Below the pieces are notes generated by a model, which was not told where the DNA came from, searched no databases, and saw only the letters and a list, made by a program, of their open reading frames with translations. DNA of 37,149 nucleotides from a virus: IMG/VR virus record IMGVR_UViG_3300021962_000280, positions 1-37,149 of that record; one strand, given 5' to 3'. Made by a program: the position numbers and the translations under genes. The first letter of the stretch is position 1. The number at the start of each line of letters is the position of its first letter. Below, piece by piece: positions 10,301 to 22,119 of this stretch.

Positions 10301-13300
10301 TTACACAGATACTACAGGCAGTTTCGTTCCTCCCACTCCAACCAAACTAGGAATGTATCCAAAATTCAAACCAGAGTTGGTGTCAGACAACACTTATAGA
10401 ACAGCGACCAACGTGATCGTGGGACACGATGGTTCAAGAACCAAAACATATGGAGACTTCCGTGATGATATTCTATTAGAATTAGAAAAAAGAATCTATA
10501 ACAACTGTAAGACTGCGTATAACGACACTCTTCTGCCAGCATCAGAAGTTATACCTTCTGGGTTTGTAGATACAGATTACACAGCTCAAGAAATCACAGA
10601 CATTTTAAGCACAGATTTTTATGCCTGGGCAGGTAAGAATGCTGTAGACTATCAGATAAACTCTACATATTCTGCCGCGGATCCGTTCACATACAATTAT
10701 AAATTCAACAAAGATATCAATGGCGGTCAGTTACCAGGCTACTGGAGAGCGATATACAAACATTTCTATGACACAGATCGTCCGCATACTCATCCGTGGG
10801 AGATGCTGGGTTATACAGAAAAACCTTCTACCTGGGAATCTCGATATGGACCAGCACCTTACACATCTGGCAACTCCGTGATGTGGGAGGATATTGCCGC
10901 AGGATACGATTCACCAGCTGGAAAGACCAATGAAAGATATGTCAGAGATGGGTTATTAAATCGTTTGCCTGTAAATGAAAATGGAGAACTATTGAATCCA
11001 ATTCAAACAGGATTAATTGACACATACGCAGGTGTAGGCATTGCAGAAAGATGGCAGTTTGGAGATCAAGCACCAGCGGAAACTGCTTGGCGCAGAAGCT
11101 CAGATTATGCTTACGCTGTTATAAAATTATTAGCACTAACTCGTCCTGCTAAGTTCTTTGGAGTATTTTTTGATAACTCAAGATTGACTCCAAACACAGC
11201 AGGTAATTTAGTTGATTTAGATACAGGTGTAAGACAAGATATTAAAACAGCACGATACCATTTAGAAACTGTAACAAATTCTGCTACAGGTATAGTAACA
11301 AGATATCAGACAGCAGGATATCAACCTTTTATAGTTAATTATTTGATTAAAAATACTCTTGATCCTGCTGTGTATTACTATGATAAAATGAAAAATCTAA
11401 GTGTGCAGTTGGCATACAAATTAGGTGGATTCACAGATAAAGACAATTTAAAAATATTAACAGATTCATTTTCACCAGGTAGTACAGCAGGCTCTCAATT
11501 TATTCCAGATGAAAATTATAAGATTGTTTTCAGAACATCTAATCCTGTTGCAAAATATGATTATTCAGGTGTGTTGATAGAAATTAACACAGACATTGGT
11601 GCTGATGGATCAAGTTTAGATGGCGGTTATAAACTCATTGGATACAATACTCTGAGACCTTACTTCAAATATCTTCAACCTATTAGAAACGGAAACAGTT
11701 ATTCGATTACTATGGGTAATGGTAAAGCCGTTATATATAAAAATTACAGTGTCAAAGAATCTATTTTAACGTACGGATCTGTTTTAAAAACACCACAAGA
11801 AGTTGTAGACTTTTTAACAGGGTACGGAAAGTATCTTGAATCACAAGGTTTCCGTTTTGAAAAATTCTCCAATGAAATAAATGCAATAGCCAATTGGGAA
11901 ACTTCTGCTAGAGAATTTGTGTATTGGACTCGCCAAGGGTGGGCACCAGGTTCAGCGATCACTCTATCGCCTGCAGGTAAAGGTTTTGAATTAGAAACAC
12001 AAAACAGCACAATAGGAAAACTTAAAAACTTATTAGGTGAATACACAGTGTTAGATGCTGGTGGAAGAACCATGAGTAAGAAAAGTATTAGTACTAAAAG
12101 AGTAGGTACAACTTTTGATATTGAGAGTACAGATCCTGAAAAAGGTATTTTCAATGTAGTACTAAACGCTGTGCAGAAAGAACAAATTATATTATTTGAT
12201 AATATCACAGTATTCAACGACATATTATTAGAGTTATCTACTGGGTTCCGTCAGGCAAGATTAAAACTAGTAGGATGGAAAACTGCTAATTGGAATGGTG
12301 ATTACTATTCACCTGGATTTATTTTTGATGAGGCAAAAATTAGTATTTGGTCTCCAAACACTGATTATGCAGTAGGAGACACAATAGAACACCAATCTAA
12401 ATTTTACGTATCAAAAACTAATCACAACTCAGGATCTAAATTTGATTACGAGCAGTGGAATAAAAATGATTCAAAACCAGCCGCTCAGTTAATTCCAAAT
12501 TTTGATTATAAAATATCACAATTTAATGACTTCTATAATTTAGAAACTAATAACTTTGTGGAAGGACAACAGAAACTAGCTCAACAATTAGTCGGATACC
12601 AATCAAGAGATTATTTAGAAAATCTTTTTGTCAACGACATAACCCAGTATAAATTTTATCAAGGTTATATCAGAGAAAAAGGTACAATGAATGCAATTGA
12701 TCGATTGTTAAAAGCAAGATTTGAAGGTGAAAATATTTCATTGTCTCTATATCCAGAATGGATGATCGGCGTAGGAGAATTTGGAAACAGTGACAATACA
12801 AAATCAGTACAAATTACAATGGATGATACAAAATTTACTGACAATATACAAAGTATTGAAATACTCGATAATCCTACTAATAATTCAGACTGGTCAAAAT
12901 CTATACGTGTTCTAGTAGATGATTTATATAATAAACCACTTGATTATGTGGCTGACAGTTTCTCTCGTTATGATTATTCTTCTGCAGGAATAGACAGAGA
13001 CGTAGTACAAATATATAAAACAGCAGGTTATCCTCGATTGCAAGATGTACAACACACAGCATTTAAAGTCAAAGATATTACAAATCTTGATGTTAATTTA
13101 ATTGAAGACAACGATTTACTGTGGATTGCTAATAAAGAAAATTTAGACTGGGACGTTCAACGAATTTCAAAAACAAATATAAAAATTGTAAGAATTGAAA
13201 ATGTTAATGAAGGACTACAGTTACAAGTTACATTGGATAAAGATCATTCGTTTACAAAAAACATATATTTTGCAATAAGAAATTCTGAATTTACTAATTT

Positions 13301-16300
13301 AAATGGTGTTTATAAAATTTCATCAGTGCCTTCATCACGAAAACTTGTTTTTGATTTTTCAGGAACAAATCAGATCATAGCATTATCACGGTTAGCAGAT
13401 GGCAGTACATTAGACACATTTGGTGATGTTTATAAATTAGTTTCTGTTAGATTAGCAAGTATAGATAATGTGAATGATCAATTAAATTATTCAGAATATC
13501 AAGATATTGATATAGTAAACGAGAAGAATGGAGATCGAGTATTTGTTGATTCTAAGTCTAACGATGGATTATGGAGAATTTATGAAAAATGTGATCCATA
13601 TACATTTAAATTATTAACTTCGCCGGACAGTAACAATGACCAAGATTTTGGATATCGTATAGTTGCTCGAAATGATGGAAGAACAGTGGTTGTTTCTGCT
13701 CCATCGCGAGGACAAGGAACCATACATTTCTTTTTTAGAAGACAAAGCACGGCGGGAACACAGTACACAATTCAAAGCAGTACCACAATGACTGATGCTA
13801 GTGAACTAGTGAGCAGTCGATTAGGAGAAAGTTTATCTATAAGCACCGATGAGAATTTTGTGGTTGCAGGTGCGCCATATACAGATGCAGTAGGCGGAGA
13901 TGGCAGTACAAGATACACGGAATCGGGTCTAATAAAAATTTATATTTGGAATAGTACTACAAAATCATATTCTCTATTAAGCACATTAACTTCACCACAC
14001 GACGGAAGCACTAATTTAGAAAATGCAAATTTTGGCTGGCATCATACTATCGCTGAACCTAGTGTTTCTAGTACAATATCTACATTAGAGAAGTATCTAT
14101 TTGTTTCTGCTCCAGGACACAATAATGACAATGGTGTTGTTCATATGTATACCTGGGGGGTTGGCGTAGACGGTTCAACCTACGATACGTGGACGCACAA
14201 TGTTTCAATTACTTCGTCAAATGCAGGCAGTAATAATAGATTTGGTCATAGAGTAGCAGTTAGCGATAATGGAGACATTCTTGCAGTTGCGGCAAAATCT
14301 CCAGGCAATGCAGGTGCAGTAGAAATTTTCACAAGAGGAGGCCACACCAACGACGGAAGCACGGTTAATATTTGGACTCATCGACAGACTCTGACAGGAG
14401 TTTCTGCTGATGGTACATCATTAAACACTAACTTTGGCGAAGATATTGCGATGAGCAAAGATGGTACAACACTTATTATAAGTTCTCCTAATCATGATAA
14501 AACAGATCAAGCAGATGCAGGTGCTGTGTATTATTACAAATGGAACGATGATGGAAGCACCAACACTTATACATTAAAACAAACTCTAGAATCTCCAGAA
14601 GATCAAATTAATATGAAATTCGGTACTTCATTAGATATCAACGATGCAGGTACGAGAGTAGTAATTGGTGCTGAAAACTTTTCAAACGCAAGGACAATGA
14701 AATTTGATTTAGGTGCCACAACATTTGATTTACAAGATACAAACATTGTAGATTCAAACATTGGTTCGGGTGGTGCATTTACTGCCACTATGTATGATAC
14801 AAAATTTGTTATTGATGATAAGATTGTTACAACTTCAGTATCAGTTAATGACGATTTTGGTAGAGGTGTATGTATCACAGACAATCAGTTGTATGTAGGT
14901 GCACCAGACGACGATTCTGCAAGTGGTGTTGTAAACGACGGAACTGTAAGCGTGTTTGATTGTAAGACTGCAGGTACGTATGCTTGGGCAGTGTTAGAAA
15001 CTGAAACAGCTTTAATAAACAGTACAACAATTAGTTCTGGATTTATTTTTGATAGAAGTAAAAATGCAATTATAGATTATCTAAACTATTATGATCCTGT
15101 GAAAGGAAGAATATTAGGCCCTGCTGACAGAGAAATTAATTACAAAACCGCCTGGGATCCAGCAGTATATAATATTGGATCAACATCAAAAGTAGTCAAC
15201 CCATCTACGGCGTGGGATGAAGAGAAAATAGGCACAGTATGGTGGGATCTGTCGACAGTAAAATGGTTATGGTATGAGCAAGGTGGACAAGAATATAAAG
15301 TCAAGAACTGGGGAAAACTGTTTCCTGGATCGTCAATAGATATTTACGAATGGGTAGAGTCTACACTACTTCCAAGTGAATGGGCACAGAGATCAAATAC
15401 TGTAACAGGATTAACTCAAAATATTTCAGGCCAACCTTTACATCCAGACAATACAGTATTCACCGTTAAACAAAAATATAATTCTACTGTAGACGGTTTT
15501 ATAAACTATTATTATTATTGGGTTAAAAATTCTGTATTCTTACCTGATACAGCGAAGAGTGTAGTGGTAAGAAAAAATACTACAAGCTATGTGTCTAATT
15601 TAATCTCTAATCCTTTTGCAAGTGGTATAAAATATTTTGCTGTGTGTGATACAAACAGTTTAATTACTTGGAATATTAAAGATTCTTTAATAACTCAAAA
15701 TACTGTATTAAATGTTGATTATAAAACTAATACAAACCAGTCTCAGACACATAAAATATGGAAAATAATTCAAGAAGGTAATAAGGATGATCGACCTAAT
15801 GCTTCAATAGAAAAAAAATGGTGGGATAGTTTAATTGGATCAGACGAGGCAGGTAATCAAATACCTGATATTGATCTTCCAGTGAATCAACGATATGGAA
15901 CAAGTGTGAGACCTAGACAAAGTTGGTTCACAGATAGATTTGAGGCTCTTCAACAACTAATAGATTACACAAACTCGGTGTTGTTAAAAAATCAATTAGC
16001 AGGCACAATTAATTTTAAAAATTTAAATTCAGAAGATCCAGAACCTACAGCACAATCAGGATTATGGGATGCCACTGTCGATACCTATCAAGATTTAACT
16101 TTTGTTAACACAGGAGAATTAAGTGGCACAGTGAATTATCTGGTCAGAGCTGATGAGCAAAACTCAAACGGTTTTTGGGCGATATATCAATGGACAGGCA
16201 CAGAATTCTCAAGAACTCGAGTGCAGACCTACAAAACTTCTGCCTACTATCGTTTGGCAGACTGGTATGCTTCGGGCTATGACACAAATACAAGGATTGA

Positions 16301-19300
16301 TGTTCAAGTTAATTACGAGTATAACTTAGATGAATTGTCATTAGATACGGATCAAATAGTTAAAGTTAAAAATGCTGACACCGGCGGATGGAAGTTGTAT
16401 GTAAAAACTAATGACGGATGGTCCAACGTTGCTACACAAAACGGTACAATTCAAATTAAAAAAGATATCTATGACTATAACATTCAAAATATTGGATTTG
16501 CTGGAGGAGATACATTCGACGGTAACTTCTTTGATAACGTTCCAACTACAGAAACTCGTAAAATTTTAACTGCATTGAGAGATGACATATTTGTAGGAGA
16601 TTTAAAAGTTGAATATAATAATATTTTCTTTACATCATTAAGAAACGTATTAGAACAACAATTGTATGTGGACTGGCTGTTTAAAACCAGTTTTATAAAT
16701 GTAACAAATACATTTAGACGATTGGATCAAAGAAAAACTTATACAACAGGCACAGAAAATTATGTAGAAAGTTATATCAGCGAAGTAAAACCGTATCACA
16801 CAAAAATCAGAGAATACAAAGTAGGCTATACCAACGTTGAAACACAAGATGGAATCAATACAGACTTTGATAACCCTACATTCTATGATGCTTCTGAGGC
16901 AAGAATTAGATCAATTGATATAAACGGTCCAGCAGATTCTACACGAATCACAGAGTATCCGTGGAAGTTCTGGATAGACAATTACAAAAAAACCATTGGT
17001 TCAATCACTGTGTTCAATCAAGGATCTGGCTATACACAGGCACCTACAGTCACTATCACAGGCGGTGGCGGAACAGGTGCTACTGCTGTTGCAAAAATCA
17101 GCAATGGTAAAGTTGTTTCAATCACAGTTACTAATGCAGGATCTGGATATACATCCACTCCTACAGTTGCAATCACAGGCGGAGAATCTGGAGGAAGCAC
17201 CCCAGCAAATCAAGCCAAGGGTTATGCTAATTTAGTCAATAGCACAGTGAGAGACCTAGAGGTTACAGTTAAGTTTGACCGAGTGGCTCGAGATGCTACA
17301 GTGTACACTTATACTGTAGGCACAACTTACGAATATGCAAGTTTAATAAGATACAATAATGAATTATATCGAGCAACATCAAGATTTACTGCCACTAGCG
17401 ACTTTGATTCTCATTTAGTAGACCTAACAAAATTAAGAGGTGATGAATCTTATATTACTGCCGCAGAGAGAACACTCGGATTATACACACCAACAGCAGG
17501 AATGGCAGGCAATGAGTTAGCACAGGTTATGGAGGGCATAGATTACGGTGGAGTTCAAGTTACAGGACTTGCATTCTCTAATGATCAAGGATGGGACAGA
17601 TCGTCGTGGTACGATTCACCATGGGACTCTTATGGATCTTCAAATGTGAGAACATTCTATGGAGATGGAAGTACAGTTGCTTTCACTTTCTCAACAGCAC
17701 CTGCTACTACAAAAGTTTATACAGTTTATTATAACGGAGTAAGACAAACAGCAGATGTGTTCAGAGGTGATGGATCAACAAAAACATTTACATTAAGTTC
17801 AGCACCAGGTAATGGCGTCAAAGTTGAATTTATTCCTTTTGACGAAGACAAAGTACTTACACCCACTGATGATAGAATTTTAGATTCTTTGATATCAGGT
17901 GGTCAGTTTACGAGTGCTGTGGGATTAAATCCAGCAGACATTAACCTTGAAGGTGATGCGTTTATTACACCTGACACCTCGTATGCACCAGAAGAGAATG
18001 TTCCAGGGTCAATCTTTGACACAGTGGATATTAAAGTTTATACGTCACCATTATCTGGTGTACCATTTATTATAAACAAAACATACATCGGTAATGGAAG
18101 CACAACAACATTTAATATAGGACAAAAACCCGGCACACAAGCAGGTGTTTTTGTGTCGGTCAACGGTGTAGCACAAACACTTAACTCAGAATTCACAGTA
18201 GATGTTCAAGCAAAAACTGTGACATTAACTCCTGCACCAGCAGTAGATGCGATAATCAACATTAAGAGTTTTGCAATATCAGGATCTAATTATGTGCTAT
18301 TAAACGAATTCACAGGAGATGGAAGTACTAGAAGTTTTGCTACCAGTGCTAGAGATACATATCAATTAGACAGCTCGTTGCCTCAGTTATATGTTACAAT
18401 AGATGGCGTACCTACTACAAGTTATACAACTTCAGAACAGAACAAAATAGTCACAGTAACATTTACTTCTGCACCATCGGCTAATGCCGCAATTCAAATT
18501 GCTGGATTCAACCAAACACCAGGTACTCGAGCATACAATGAATTAAGATCCCAAGCAATAACTTGGGACGGAGCAACACTAACATATGGTTTAACATATC
18601 CTCCAGGAGCAATTGGACCATATGCTGGGTTGACTATCGTAGAGTTAAATGGAAAAATTTTGCGAGGTCCAGACAACACTTATTATTCTGGGGATGGCAC
18701 AACCACAGCATTCAAATATGGAGTGGTATCGGGACTGTCAGATGGTAGCACAGTAGATCCTGCTAAAACAATCACATCTGCCGCACAGATTGAATTATAC
18801 AAAAATGGATCTAAACAGATGCTTAACACAGATTATATTGTGAACATTGGATCTGAACAGGTAGAATTTGTGACAGCACCAGCTGAAGGTGATGTCGTTG
18901 CTATCACAACACTGGTAGATAACCATTATAAAATTTCCTCAACAGATTTAAACATTAACACAACACAGATATCTGCAGATGGTATCACATTTACATCAGG
19001 AGATGTATTAACTGTGACAACATTTAACAATGCCGTAGGATCTAAAATTAGAAGAGAAGTGTTAGAAGGCAGAGCATCAGGGGAGTTTTATCTTGCCGCT
19101 GAACCGTATGATTACAACTATGTTTACGTAATGTTGAATCAATCACCTCTAGTATACGGACACGATTTCTTATTAGAAGGCAATAAAATCACAGTGTCTG
19201 GAAGAACTATAAGCACTGCTGACAGAATAGATGTTCTATATTTTGCTGTGGATGGATCAACAAATGCAACTGGATACAGAATTTTTAAAGATATGTTGAA

Positions 19301-19940
19301 CAGAACCTTCTACAAACGAATTTCAAAAAATAACACAACAACATTGGCGGCAGATGTAAATGACGAATCAACAACAATCACAGTTGCAGACGGATCAGTA
19401 TTATCAATACCAAGTGCATCAGCAAATCAACCAGGTGTTATAATGATAGACAAAGAAAGAATTGAATTTTTCACAAAAACAGGTAACACGTTAGGACAGA
19501 TCAGACGTGGTACTCTTGGAACAGGAATTAAGGCACACTCTTCTGGAGCAGACGTGGTAGACTTTGGAAGCAATCAAATTGTGCCTTATGCAGATACTAT
19601 CTATACCAAAACATATACAGGTGACGGTAGTACTGCTTCATTTGCCACAACATATGCACCGTCCTCGGCTAGTGAGTTAGACATTTTCATTGGTGGCCGA
19701 AGATTGATAGCAACTAGTGAGGACGGTAGCACTGTAAATTACATTGTGGACGGATCCACAGCATCAGTCACATTTACAGCGGTTCCTGCCTCAGGTACTC
19801 AAGTAAAAATACTACAAAAACGCGGATATGTGTGGTATGATGCAGGTGTATCCACAGCGGCAAACGGTAAAGGACTACAACGAGCAACAACTAACCAAGC
19901 TAAATTCATAGCAGGAGAACCAACAAATGCACCTGAATAA
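7323..19940 (+). CDS. Giant multidomain baseplate/tail structural protein (gp7 position)
   Basis: This is one uninterrupted 4205-codon frame with AGGA eight bases before the ATG. By order (25-6-this) it takes the place of T4 gp7 (about 1030 residues), but I cannot prove homology. Parts seen: an N-terminal region with [14 protein letters not shown] and [11 protein letters not shown] (about residues 120-165); a cupredoxin-like module with H229, C282, H285 and M288; a W1676-x5-Y-x-x-GD carbohydrate-binding-like motif; seven FG-GAP-like repeats (about 2105-2548) suggesting a beta-propeller; two GSGYTxxPTV repeats (about 3230-3290); a run of G(D/N)GSTxxF repeats (about 3445-4160); and an [11 protein letters not shown] motif near the end. 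The protein is probably an outer baseplate element or a baseplate-fibre network. The tetrapeptide DGST recurs about 15 times. The 3' end overlaps the next gene by 14 bases. Confidence 0.8.
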   Translation: MADSPTNSKTNFEVVTDSNGTKIRRSVAHLPSYYRTDNNQRFLGSTVDQLIQPGELERLDGYIGRRYAYTHKNTDNYVPSTNKLREDYQLEPAVTYIDRDNSSINPEDQVKFTATYDDFINQIKFFGGNVDNHDRLSRETVYAWNPAIDFDKLVNYREYYWLPEGPNPILIPSVGTGAVTEIDVTSDGLAYKFSNIKDIKNPTLTLYRGNTYKFLVNSPGTTPGTRGRHPFYIMTEPFKTGIAVDGSTSVLYNNGVTGNGASNGIVTFEIPSNAPDVLYYQCSTHASMHGVIRIKTISATTNIDVANDIIGAKNYTSGSGVKFSNGMKIKFGTNVTDSATYAGKQFYIEGVGEDITLTNVEDLITPESYSEETTTLYDEVAYDSRPYSISFYRPKDPDYITIKRDSVDRNAWSRYNRWFHRAIIEATANANGYTANLVEGDRAKRPIIEFDSGLALYNHGTVAKKSIALIDDKTTDVMSTIPNTPGYIIDGVPLVNGMRVLFTADTDSLVKNKIYVVNFVTVGSRSVISLTEAIDTTPEDGQTVFVELGTSNQGKTYYYDSNTKSWKTGQTKTALNQEPLFGMWDDHHTPFDDTTVYPNSTFTGAKVFNYKVSASSPIDTVLGKRVKYNTINNVGDIVFETDLSSGSFSYIFNKNSYTKKYGAGHLHYTTGRLTHNSKSAWIKRPAQSHQRVVRTYTVDAKEKRLFAIDVFANSKDLAELEVSVDVNHLRKDSTIDYTLVNGTVHKFVQFSKDLSVGDLIKLECYSKTAKQSAEGLYEIPENISTNPFNEQIATATFGQILKHVHDIHEKNIDIVGPMPGSSNLRDLPDVRLKGGTILQHLGPLPAAFFNLIDTNANFVSALDYCRDEYVRYKEAFLNYDTGKTYEGTVAQRVDDIIAGLAKDKNYSFPFFYEDMVGHGENVSIRNYTVQDESEVTYAIDSQFDVTKASNRAVYVYLNNTLLLRGTDYSFSTTEDSVTIVTTLAVGDKLVIKDYTDTTGSFVPPTPTKLGMYPKFKPELVSDNTYRTATNVIVGHDGSRTKTYGDFRDDILLELEKRIYNNCKTAYNDTLLPASEVIPSGFVDTDYTAQEITDILSTDFYAWAGKNAVDYQINSTYSAADPFTYNYKFNKDINGGQLPGYWRAIYKHFYDTDRPHTHPWEMLGYTEKPSTWESRYGPAPYTSGNSVMWEDIAAGYDSPAGKTNERYVRDGLLNRLPVNENGELLNPIQTGLIDTYAGVGIAERWQFGDQAPAETAWRRSSDYAYAVIKLLALTRPAKFFGVFFDNSRLTPNTAGNLVDLDTGVRQDIKTARYHLETVTNSATGIVTRYQTAGYQPFIVNYLIKNTLDPAVYYYDKMKNLSVQLAYKLGGFTDKDNLKILTDSFSPGSTAGSQFIPDENYKIVFRTSNPVAKYDYSGVLIEINTDIGADGSSLDGGYKLIGYNTLRPYFKYLQPIRNGNSYSITMGNGKAVIYKNYSVKESILTYGSVLKTPQEVVDFLTGYGKYLESQGFRFEKFSNEINAIANWETSAREFVYWTRQGWAPGSAITLSPAGKGFELETQNSTIGKLKNLLGEYTVLDAGGRTMSKKSISTKRVGTTFDIESTDPEKGIFNVVLNAVQKEQIILFDNITVFNDILLELSTGFRQARLKLVGWKTANWNGDYYSPGFIFDEAKISIWSPNTDYAVGDTIEHQSKFYVSKTNHNSGSKFDYEQWNKNDSKPAAQLIPNFDYKISQFNDFYNLETNNFVEGQQKLAQQLVGYQSRDYLENLFVNDITQYKFYQGYIREKGTMNAIDRLLKARFEGENISLSLYPEWMIGVGEFGNSDNTKSVQITMDDTKFTDNIQSIEILDNPTNNSDWSKSIRVLVDDLYNKPLDYVADSFSRYDYSSAGIDRDVVQIYKTAGYPRLQDVQHTAFKVKDITNLDVNLIEDNDLLWIANKENLDWDVQRISKTNIKIVRIENVNEGLQLQVTLDKDHSFTKNIYFAIRNSEFTNLNGVYKISSVPSSRKLVFDFSGTNQIIALSRLADGSTLDTFGDVYKLVSVRLASIDNVNDQLNYSEYQDIDIVNEKNGDRVFVDSKSNDGLWRIYEKCDPYTFKLLTSPDSNNDQDFGYRIVARNDGRTVVVSAPSRGQGTIHFFFRRQSTAGTQYTIQSSTTMTDASELVSSRLGESLSISTDENFVVAGAPYTDAVGGDGSTRYTESGLIKIYIWNSTTKSYSLLSTLTSPHDGSTNLENANFGWHHTIAEPSVSSTISTLEKYLFVSAPGHNNDNGVVHMYTWGVGVDGSTYDTWTHNVSITSSNAGSNNRFGHRVAVSDNGDILAVAAKSPGNAGAVEIFTRGGHTNDGSTVNIWTHRQTLTGVSADGTSLNTNFGEDIAMSKDGTTLIISSPNHDKTDQADAGAVYYYKWNDDGSTNTYTLKQTLESPEDQINMKFGTSLDINDAGTRVVIGAENFSNARTMKFDLGATTFDLQDTNIVDSNIGSGGAFTATMYDTKFVIDDKIVTTSVSVNDDFGRGVCITDNQLYVGAPDDDSASGVVNDGTVSVFDCKTAGTYAWAVLETETALINSTTISSGFIFDRSKNAIIDYLNYYDPVKGRILGPADREINYKTAWDPAVYNIGSTSKVVNPSTAWDEEKIGTVWWDLSTVKWLWYEQGGQEYKVKNWGKLFPGSSIDIYEWVESTLLPSEWAQRSNTVTGLTQNISGQPLHPDNTVFTVKQKYNSTVDGFINYYYYWVKNSVFLPDTAKSVVVRKNTTSYVSNLISNPFASGIKYFAVCDTNSLITWNIKDSLITQNTVLNVDYKTNTNQSQTHKIWKIIQEGNKDDRPNASIEKKWWDSLIGSDEAGNQIPDIDLPVNQRYGTSVRPRQSWFTDRFEALQQLIDYTNSVLLKNQLAGTINFKNLNSEDPEPTAQSGLWDATVDTYQDLTFVNTGELSGTVNYLVRADEQNSNGFWAIYQWTGTEFSRTRVQTYKTSAYYRLADWYASGYDTNTRIDVQVNYEYNLDELSLDTDQIVKVKNADTGGWKLYVKTNDGWSNVATQNGTIQIKKDIYDYNIQNIGFAGGDTFDGNFFDNVPTTETRKILTALRDDIFVGDLKVEYNNIFFTSLRNVLEQQLYVDWLFKTSFINVTNTFRRLDQRKTYTTGTENYVESYISEVKPYHTKIREYKVGYTNVETQDGINTDFDNPTFYDASEARIRSIDINGPADSTRITEYPWKFWIDNYKKTIGSITVFNQGSGYTQAPTVTITGGGGTGATAVAKISNGKVVSITVTNAGSGYTSTPTVAITGGESGGSTPANQAKGYANLVNSTVRDLEVTVKFDRVARDATVYTYTVGTTYEYASLIRYNNELYRATSRFTATSDFDSHLVDLTKLRGDESYITAAERTLGLYTPTAGMAGNELAQVMEGIDYGGVQVTGLAFSNDQGWDRSSWYDSPWDSYGSSNVRTFYGDGSTVAFTFSTAPATTKVYTVYYNGVRQTADVFRGDGSTKTFTLSSAPGNGVKVEFIPFDEDKVLTPTDDRILDSLISGGQFTSAVGLNPADINLEGDAFITPDTSYAPEENVPGSIFDTVDIKVYTSPLSGVPFIINKTYIGNGSTTTFNIGQKPGTQAGVFVSVNGVAQTLNSEFTVDVQAKTVTLTPAPAVDAIINIKSFAISGSNYVLLNEFTGDGSTRSFATSARDTYQLDSSLPQLYVTIDGVPTTSYTTSEQNKIVTVTFTSAPSANAAIQIAGFNQTPGTRAYNELRSQAITWDGATLTYGLTYPPGAIGPYAGLTIVELNGKILRGPDNTYYSGDGTTTAFKYGVVSGLSDGSTVDPAKTITSAAQIELYKNGSKQMLNTDYIVNIGSEQVEFVTAPAEGDVVAITTLVDNHYKISSTDLNINTTQISADGITFTSGDVLTVTTFNNAVGSKIRREVLEGRASGEFYLAAEPYDYNYVYVMLNQSPLVYGHDFLLEGNKITVSGRTISTADRIDVLYFAVDGSTNATGYRIFKDMLNRTFYKRISKNNTTTLAADVNDESTTITVADGSVLSIPSASANQPGVIMIDKERIEFFTKTGNTLGQIRRGTLGTGIKAHSSGADVVDFGSNQIVPYADTIYTKTYTGDGSTASFATTYAPSSASELDIFIGGRRLIATSEDGSTVNYIVDGSTASVTFTAVPASGTQVKILQKRGYVWYDAGVSTAANGKGLQRATTNQAKFIAGEPTNAPE

Positions 19941-20610
19941 ATATAGTACGATGCAAGAAGAACAAAATCAAAAAATAGAAGAAAAAACGTCTGAGAAAAA
20001 ACCTCAGGATCAAACAGGTGTAATGATGCAAGGACACATCAAAATCTGGGATCCAGAATCAGGCGAAGTTATTGTGGATAAAAGAAACGCAATACACTAT
20101 GAAAATATGTCCACTGCACTGGCCAACAGTCTTGCAAATAAAACAACAGGATTCGTACACGAAATGGCATTTGGAAACGGTGGAACCACTGTAGATCCAA
20201 CAGGAATTATTACCTATCTAACTCCTAACTCAACAGGTACTAATGCAACACTTTATAATCAAACATATTATAAAGTGATAGACGATAATTCATCTACAAA
20301 TAAAGATACCACTAGAAACAAAATGGAAGTGCGTCACACAGCGGGCAACAAATATACAGATATCGTTGTGACTTGTACTCTTGATTACGGCGAACCAACA
20401 GGACAAGCGGCTTTTGATAACACAACAGATTTCAACGGAAATTATGTGTTTGACGAATTAGGATTAAAATCTTGGGAAGGCACAGAGAACGGATCGTCTA
20501 ACAAATTATTGACTCACGTGATCTTCCATCCTGTGCAAAAAAGTTTGAACAGATTGATACAGATTGATTATACTTTAAGAATACAATCATTAACAACTTT
20601 TACGGAATAA
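19927..20610 (+). CDS. Putative baseplate/tail structural protein
   Basis: The protein has 227 residues: a charged, Gln/Glu/Lys-rich N-terminus (about residues 9-30), then [20 protein letters not shown] and a beta-rich body ending in [10 protein letters not shown] recognise the pattern from structural proteins of marine T4-like phages but cannot assign a T4 gene; gp8 would be the positional equivalent. Two in-frame starts compete. ATG 19927 has AGGAG nine bases upstream inside the giant gene. ATG 19951 lies four bases after TAAATATAG, a late-promoter-like string. I chose 19927 because of the ribosome-binding site; the shorter form would lack eight residues. The gene sits directly before the tail-fibre paralogues. 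Confidence 0.65.
   Translation: MHLNKYSTMQEEQNQKIEEKTSEKKPQDQTGVMMQGHIKIWDPESGEVIVDKRNAIHYENMSTALANSLANKTTGFVHEMAFGNGGTTVDPTGIITYLTPNSTGTNATLYNQTYYKVIDDNSSTNKDTTRNKMEVRHTAGNKYTDIVVTCTLDYGEPTGQAAFDNTTDFNGNYVFDELGLKSWEGTENGSSNKLLTHVIFHPVQKSLNRLIQIDYTLRIQSLTTFTE
19936..19943 (+). promoter_or_regulatory. Possible late promoter (AATAAATA)
   Basis: The string has one mismatch to TATAAATA and lies across the stop of the giant gene. It extends into TAAATATAG, which is followed after four bases by ATG 19951. The same nine bases with the same four-base gap occur before the ATG at 22120. Transcription would begin about at the second in-frame ATG of the downstream gene. The support is the repeated geometry, not the string alone. 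Confidence 0.35.
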
Positions 20611-20615
20611 AGTAA

Positions 20616-22109
20616 ATGCCATATACAGTAAACAAAACAGATACATCAGCAACACCAAACAGTTATACGGTACAAGATTCAATTCTTAATATACAAACTG
20701 ATTTAAGTTTTGTAGGAAAAGGATATGCTGGATATGGAGAAGTTATTGCTGAAAACTTTTTACATCTATTAGAAAATTTTGCAGATCAAACTGCTCCGTC
20801 AAAACCTATTACTGGACAACTTTGGTATGATAAAACTGATGAAAGATTAAAAGTATACACAGGATCAACATTCGCTCCTGCAGGTGGAGCAAGGTATCAA
20901 TCAGATGCACCTGCAGGACAAGTTGCTGGAGACATTTGGATTGATTCTGATACAGGACAGTTATATTTTTACAATGGGTCGTCTAATGTTTTAGTAGGAC
21001 CTCCTTCAACTTCGGGAACCACAAACGGTTTTACATATGAGACAATCAAAGATTCCACAGATGCTGATCAAAACATCACAAATCTTTATAATGACGGTAC
21101 ACGAATTGCTATTATATCAGAAGATTCATTTACACCAAAATCTGCAATTTCAGGGTTTGCTACAATTACATCAGGTATAACTTTATCCACTTCTGTGTCA
21201 GGCAACAAATTTACAGGCACGTCTACAGACGCAGACAAATTAGGTGGAGTTGCCGCGGCTAATTATCTACGAAGTGATTCCAACGACACCACATCAGGCA
21301 CATTAGGTATTGTAAATGATGCTGGATTAACGGTAGGTGCTGACAACGATTTTAAAATTACAATTGACGGAACAGGAGCCGTTATTTCAAATCTAGTTGT
21401 AGACACAGATATTACATTTAAAGTCAATGATGGAGGAACAACTGCTACAGTTATGACTATTGATGGTTCAGCATCAAGAGTAGGAATTGGAACGATCACA
21501 CCTACAACAAAATTAGATGTGTCAGGTACAGTAAATGCAACTGCTTTCACAGGACCATTAACAGGTAATGTTACAGGAAACATTACAAGTGCAGGAATAA
21601 GTTCTTTTTCTATAATGAATGTTACAGGAACATTAACATCTGCTGGTATAGTACCATCTGTAGATGCCACGTATGATATTGGCACAAGTCTTAAAGGTTA
21701 CAATACAGTTTATGCTAAAGCAACATCAGCTCAGTACGCTGACTTAGCAGAGGTTTACAAATCAGATCACGAGTACGAGCCAGGCACAGTGGTGATATTT
21801 GGAGGACCAAAAGAAATCACAATATCTCAATGGGCCAATGACACACGAGTAGCAGGTGTTGTTTCTACAAATCCAGCCTACCTAATGAATGACAAATCAG
21901 AAGGTATTGCTGTTGCACTTGTGGGAAAAGTGCCTTGTAAAGTAGAAGGAGTAATTGAAAAAGGAGATTTATTAACAACTAGTGGCAACACAGCCGGCTA
22001 TGCTAAAAAAGCAATTGAACCTAAATTAGGATCTATTATTGGCAAGGCTATGGAAGATCATCGATCAGCAGGTACAGGCACGATCTATGTATCTGTAGGA
22101 AAACACTAA
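20616..22109 (+). CDS. Tail fibre protein, paralogue A
   Basis: The protein has 497 residues. The N-terminal region (about 1-90: LSFVGKGYAGYGE, NFLHLLENFADQTAPS, GQLWYDKTDERLKVY) is shared with the proteins at 22120 and 27028 and is probably the virion-attachment part. The middle holds low-complexity beta-rich repeats (SGTVNATAFTGPL, GNVTGNITSAG) typical of trimeric fibres. From about residue 370 the sequence SAQYADLAEVYKSD, GTVVIFGG and VAGVVSTNPAYLMN resembles the C-terminal module of many marine phage fibres, possibly related to the Peptidase_G2 self-cleaving chaperone; that family call is tentative. It sits with the adhesin and fibre genes and so likely contacts the host surface. Confidence 0.72.
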   Translation: MPYTVNKTDTSATPNSYTVQDSILNIQTDLSFVGKGYAGYGEVIAENFLHLLENFADQTAPSKPITGQLWYDKTDERLKVYTGSTFAPAGGARYQSDAPAGQVAGDIWIDSDTGQLYFYNGSSNVLVGPPSTSGTTNGFTYETIKDSTDADQNITNLYNDGTRIAIISEDSFTPKSAISGFATITSGITLSTSVSGNKFTGTSTDADKLGGVAAANYLRSDSNDTTSGTLGIVNDAGLTVGADNDFKITIDGTGAVISNLVVDTDITFKVNDGGTTATVMTIDGSASRVGIGTITPTTKLDVSGTVNATAFTGPLTGNVTGNITSAGISSFSIMNVTGTLTSAGIVPSVDATYDIGTSLKGYNTVYAKATSAQYADLAEVYKSDHEYEPGTVVIFGGPKEITISQWANDTRVAGVVSTNPAYLMNDKSEGIAVALVGKVPCKVEGVIEKGDLLTTSGNTAGYAKKAIEPKLGSIIGKAMEDHRSAGTGTIYVSVGKH

Positions 22110-22112
22110 ATA
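22105..22112 (+). promoter_or_regulatory. Possible late promoter (ACTAAATA)
   Basis: CTAAATA resembles the late-promoter form reported for T4-like cyanophages. It overlaps the stop of paralogue A and lies seven bases before the ATG at 22120. The longer string TAAATATAG (22107-22115) repeats exactly the string before ATG 19951, with the same distance to the ATG. An mRNA from here would have almost no leader. Confidence 0.4.
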
Positions 22113-22119
22113 TAGGTAT

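Noticed and set aside
17000-17190. GSGYT repeats read as a DNA tandem repeat or CRISPR-like array
   Set aside because: The repeats are protein-level, in frame, only two copies with differing codons, and no spacer pattern is present.
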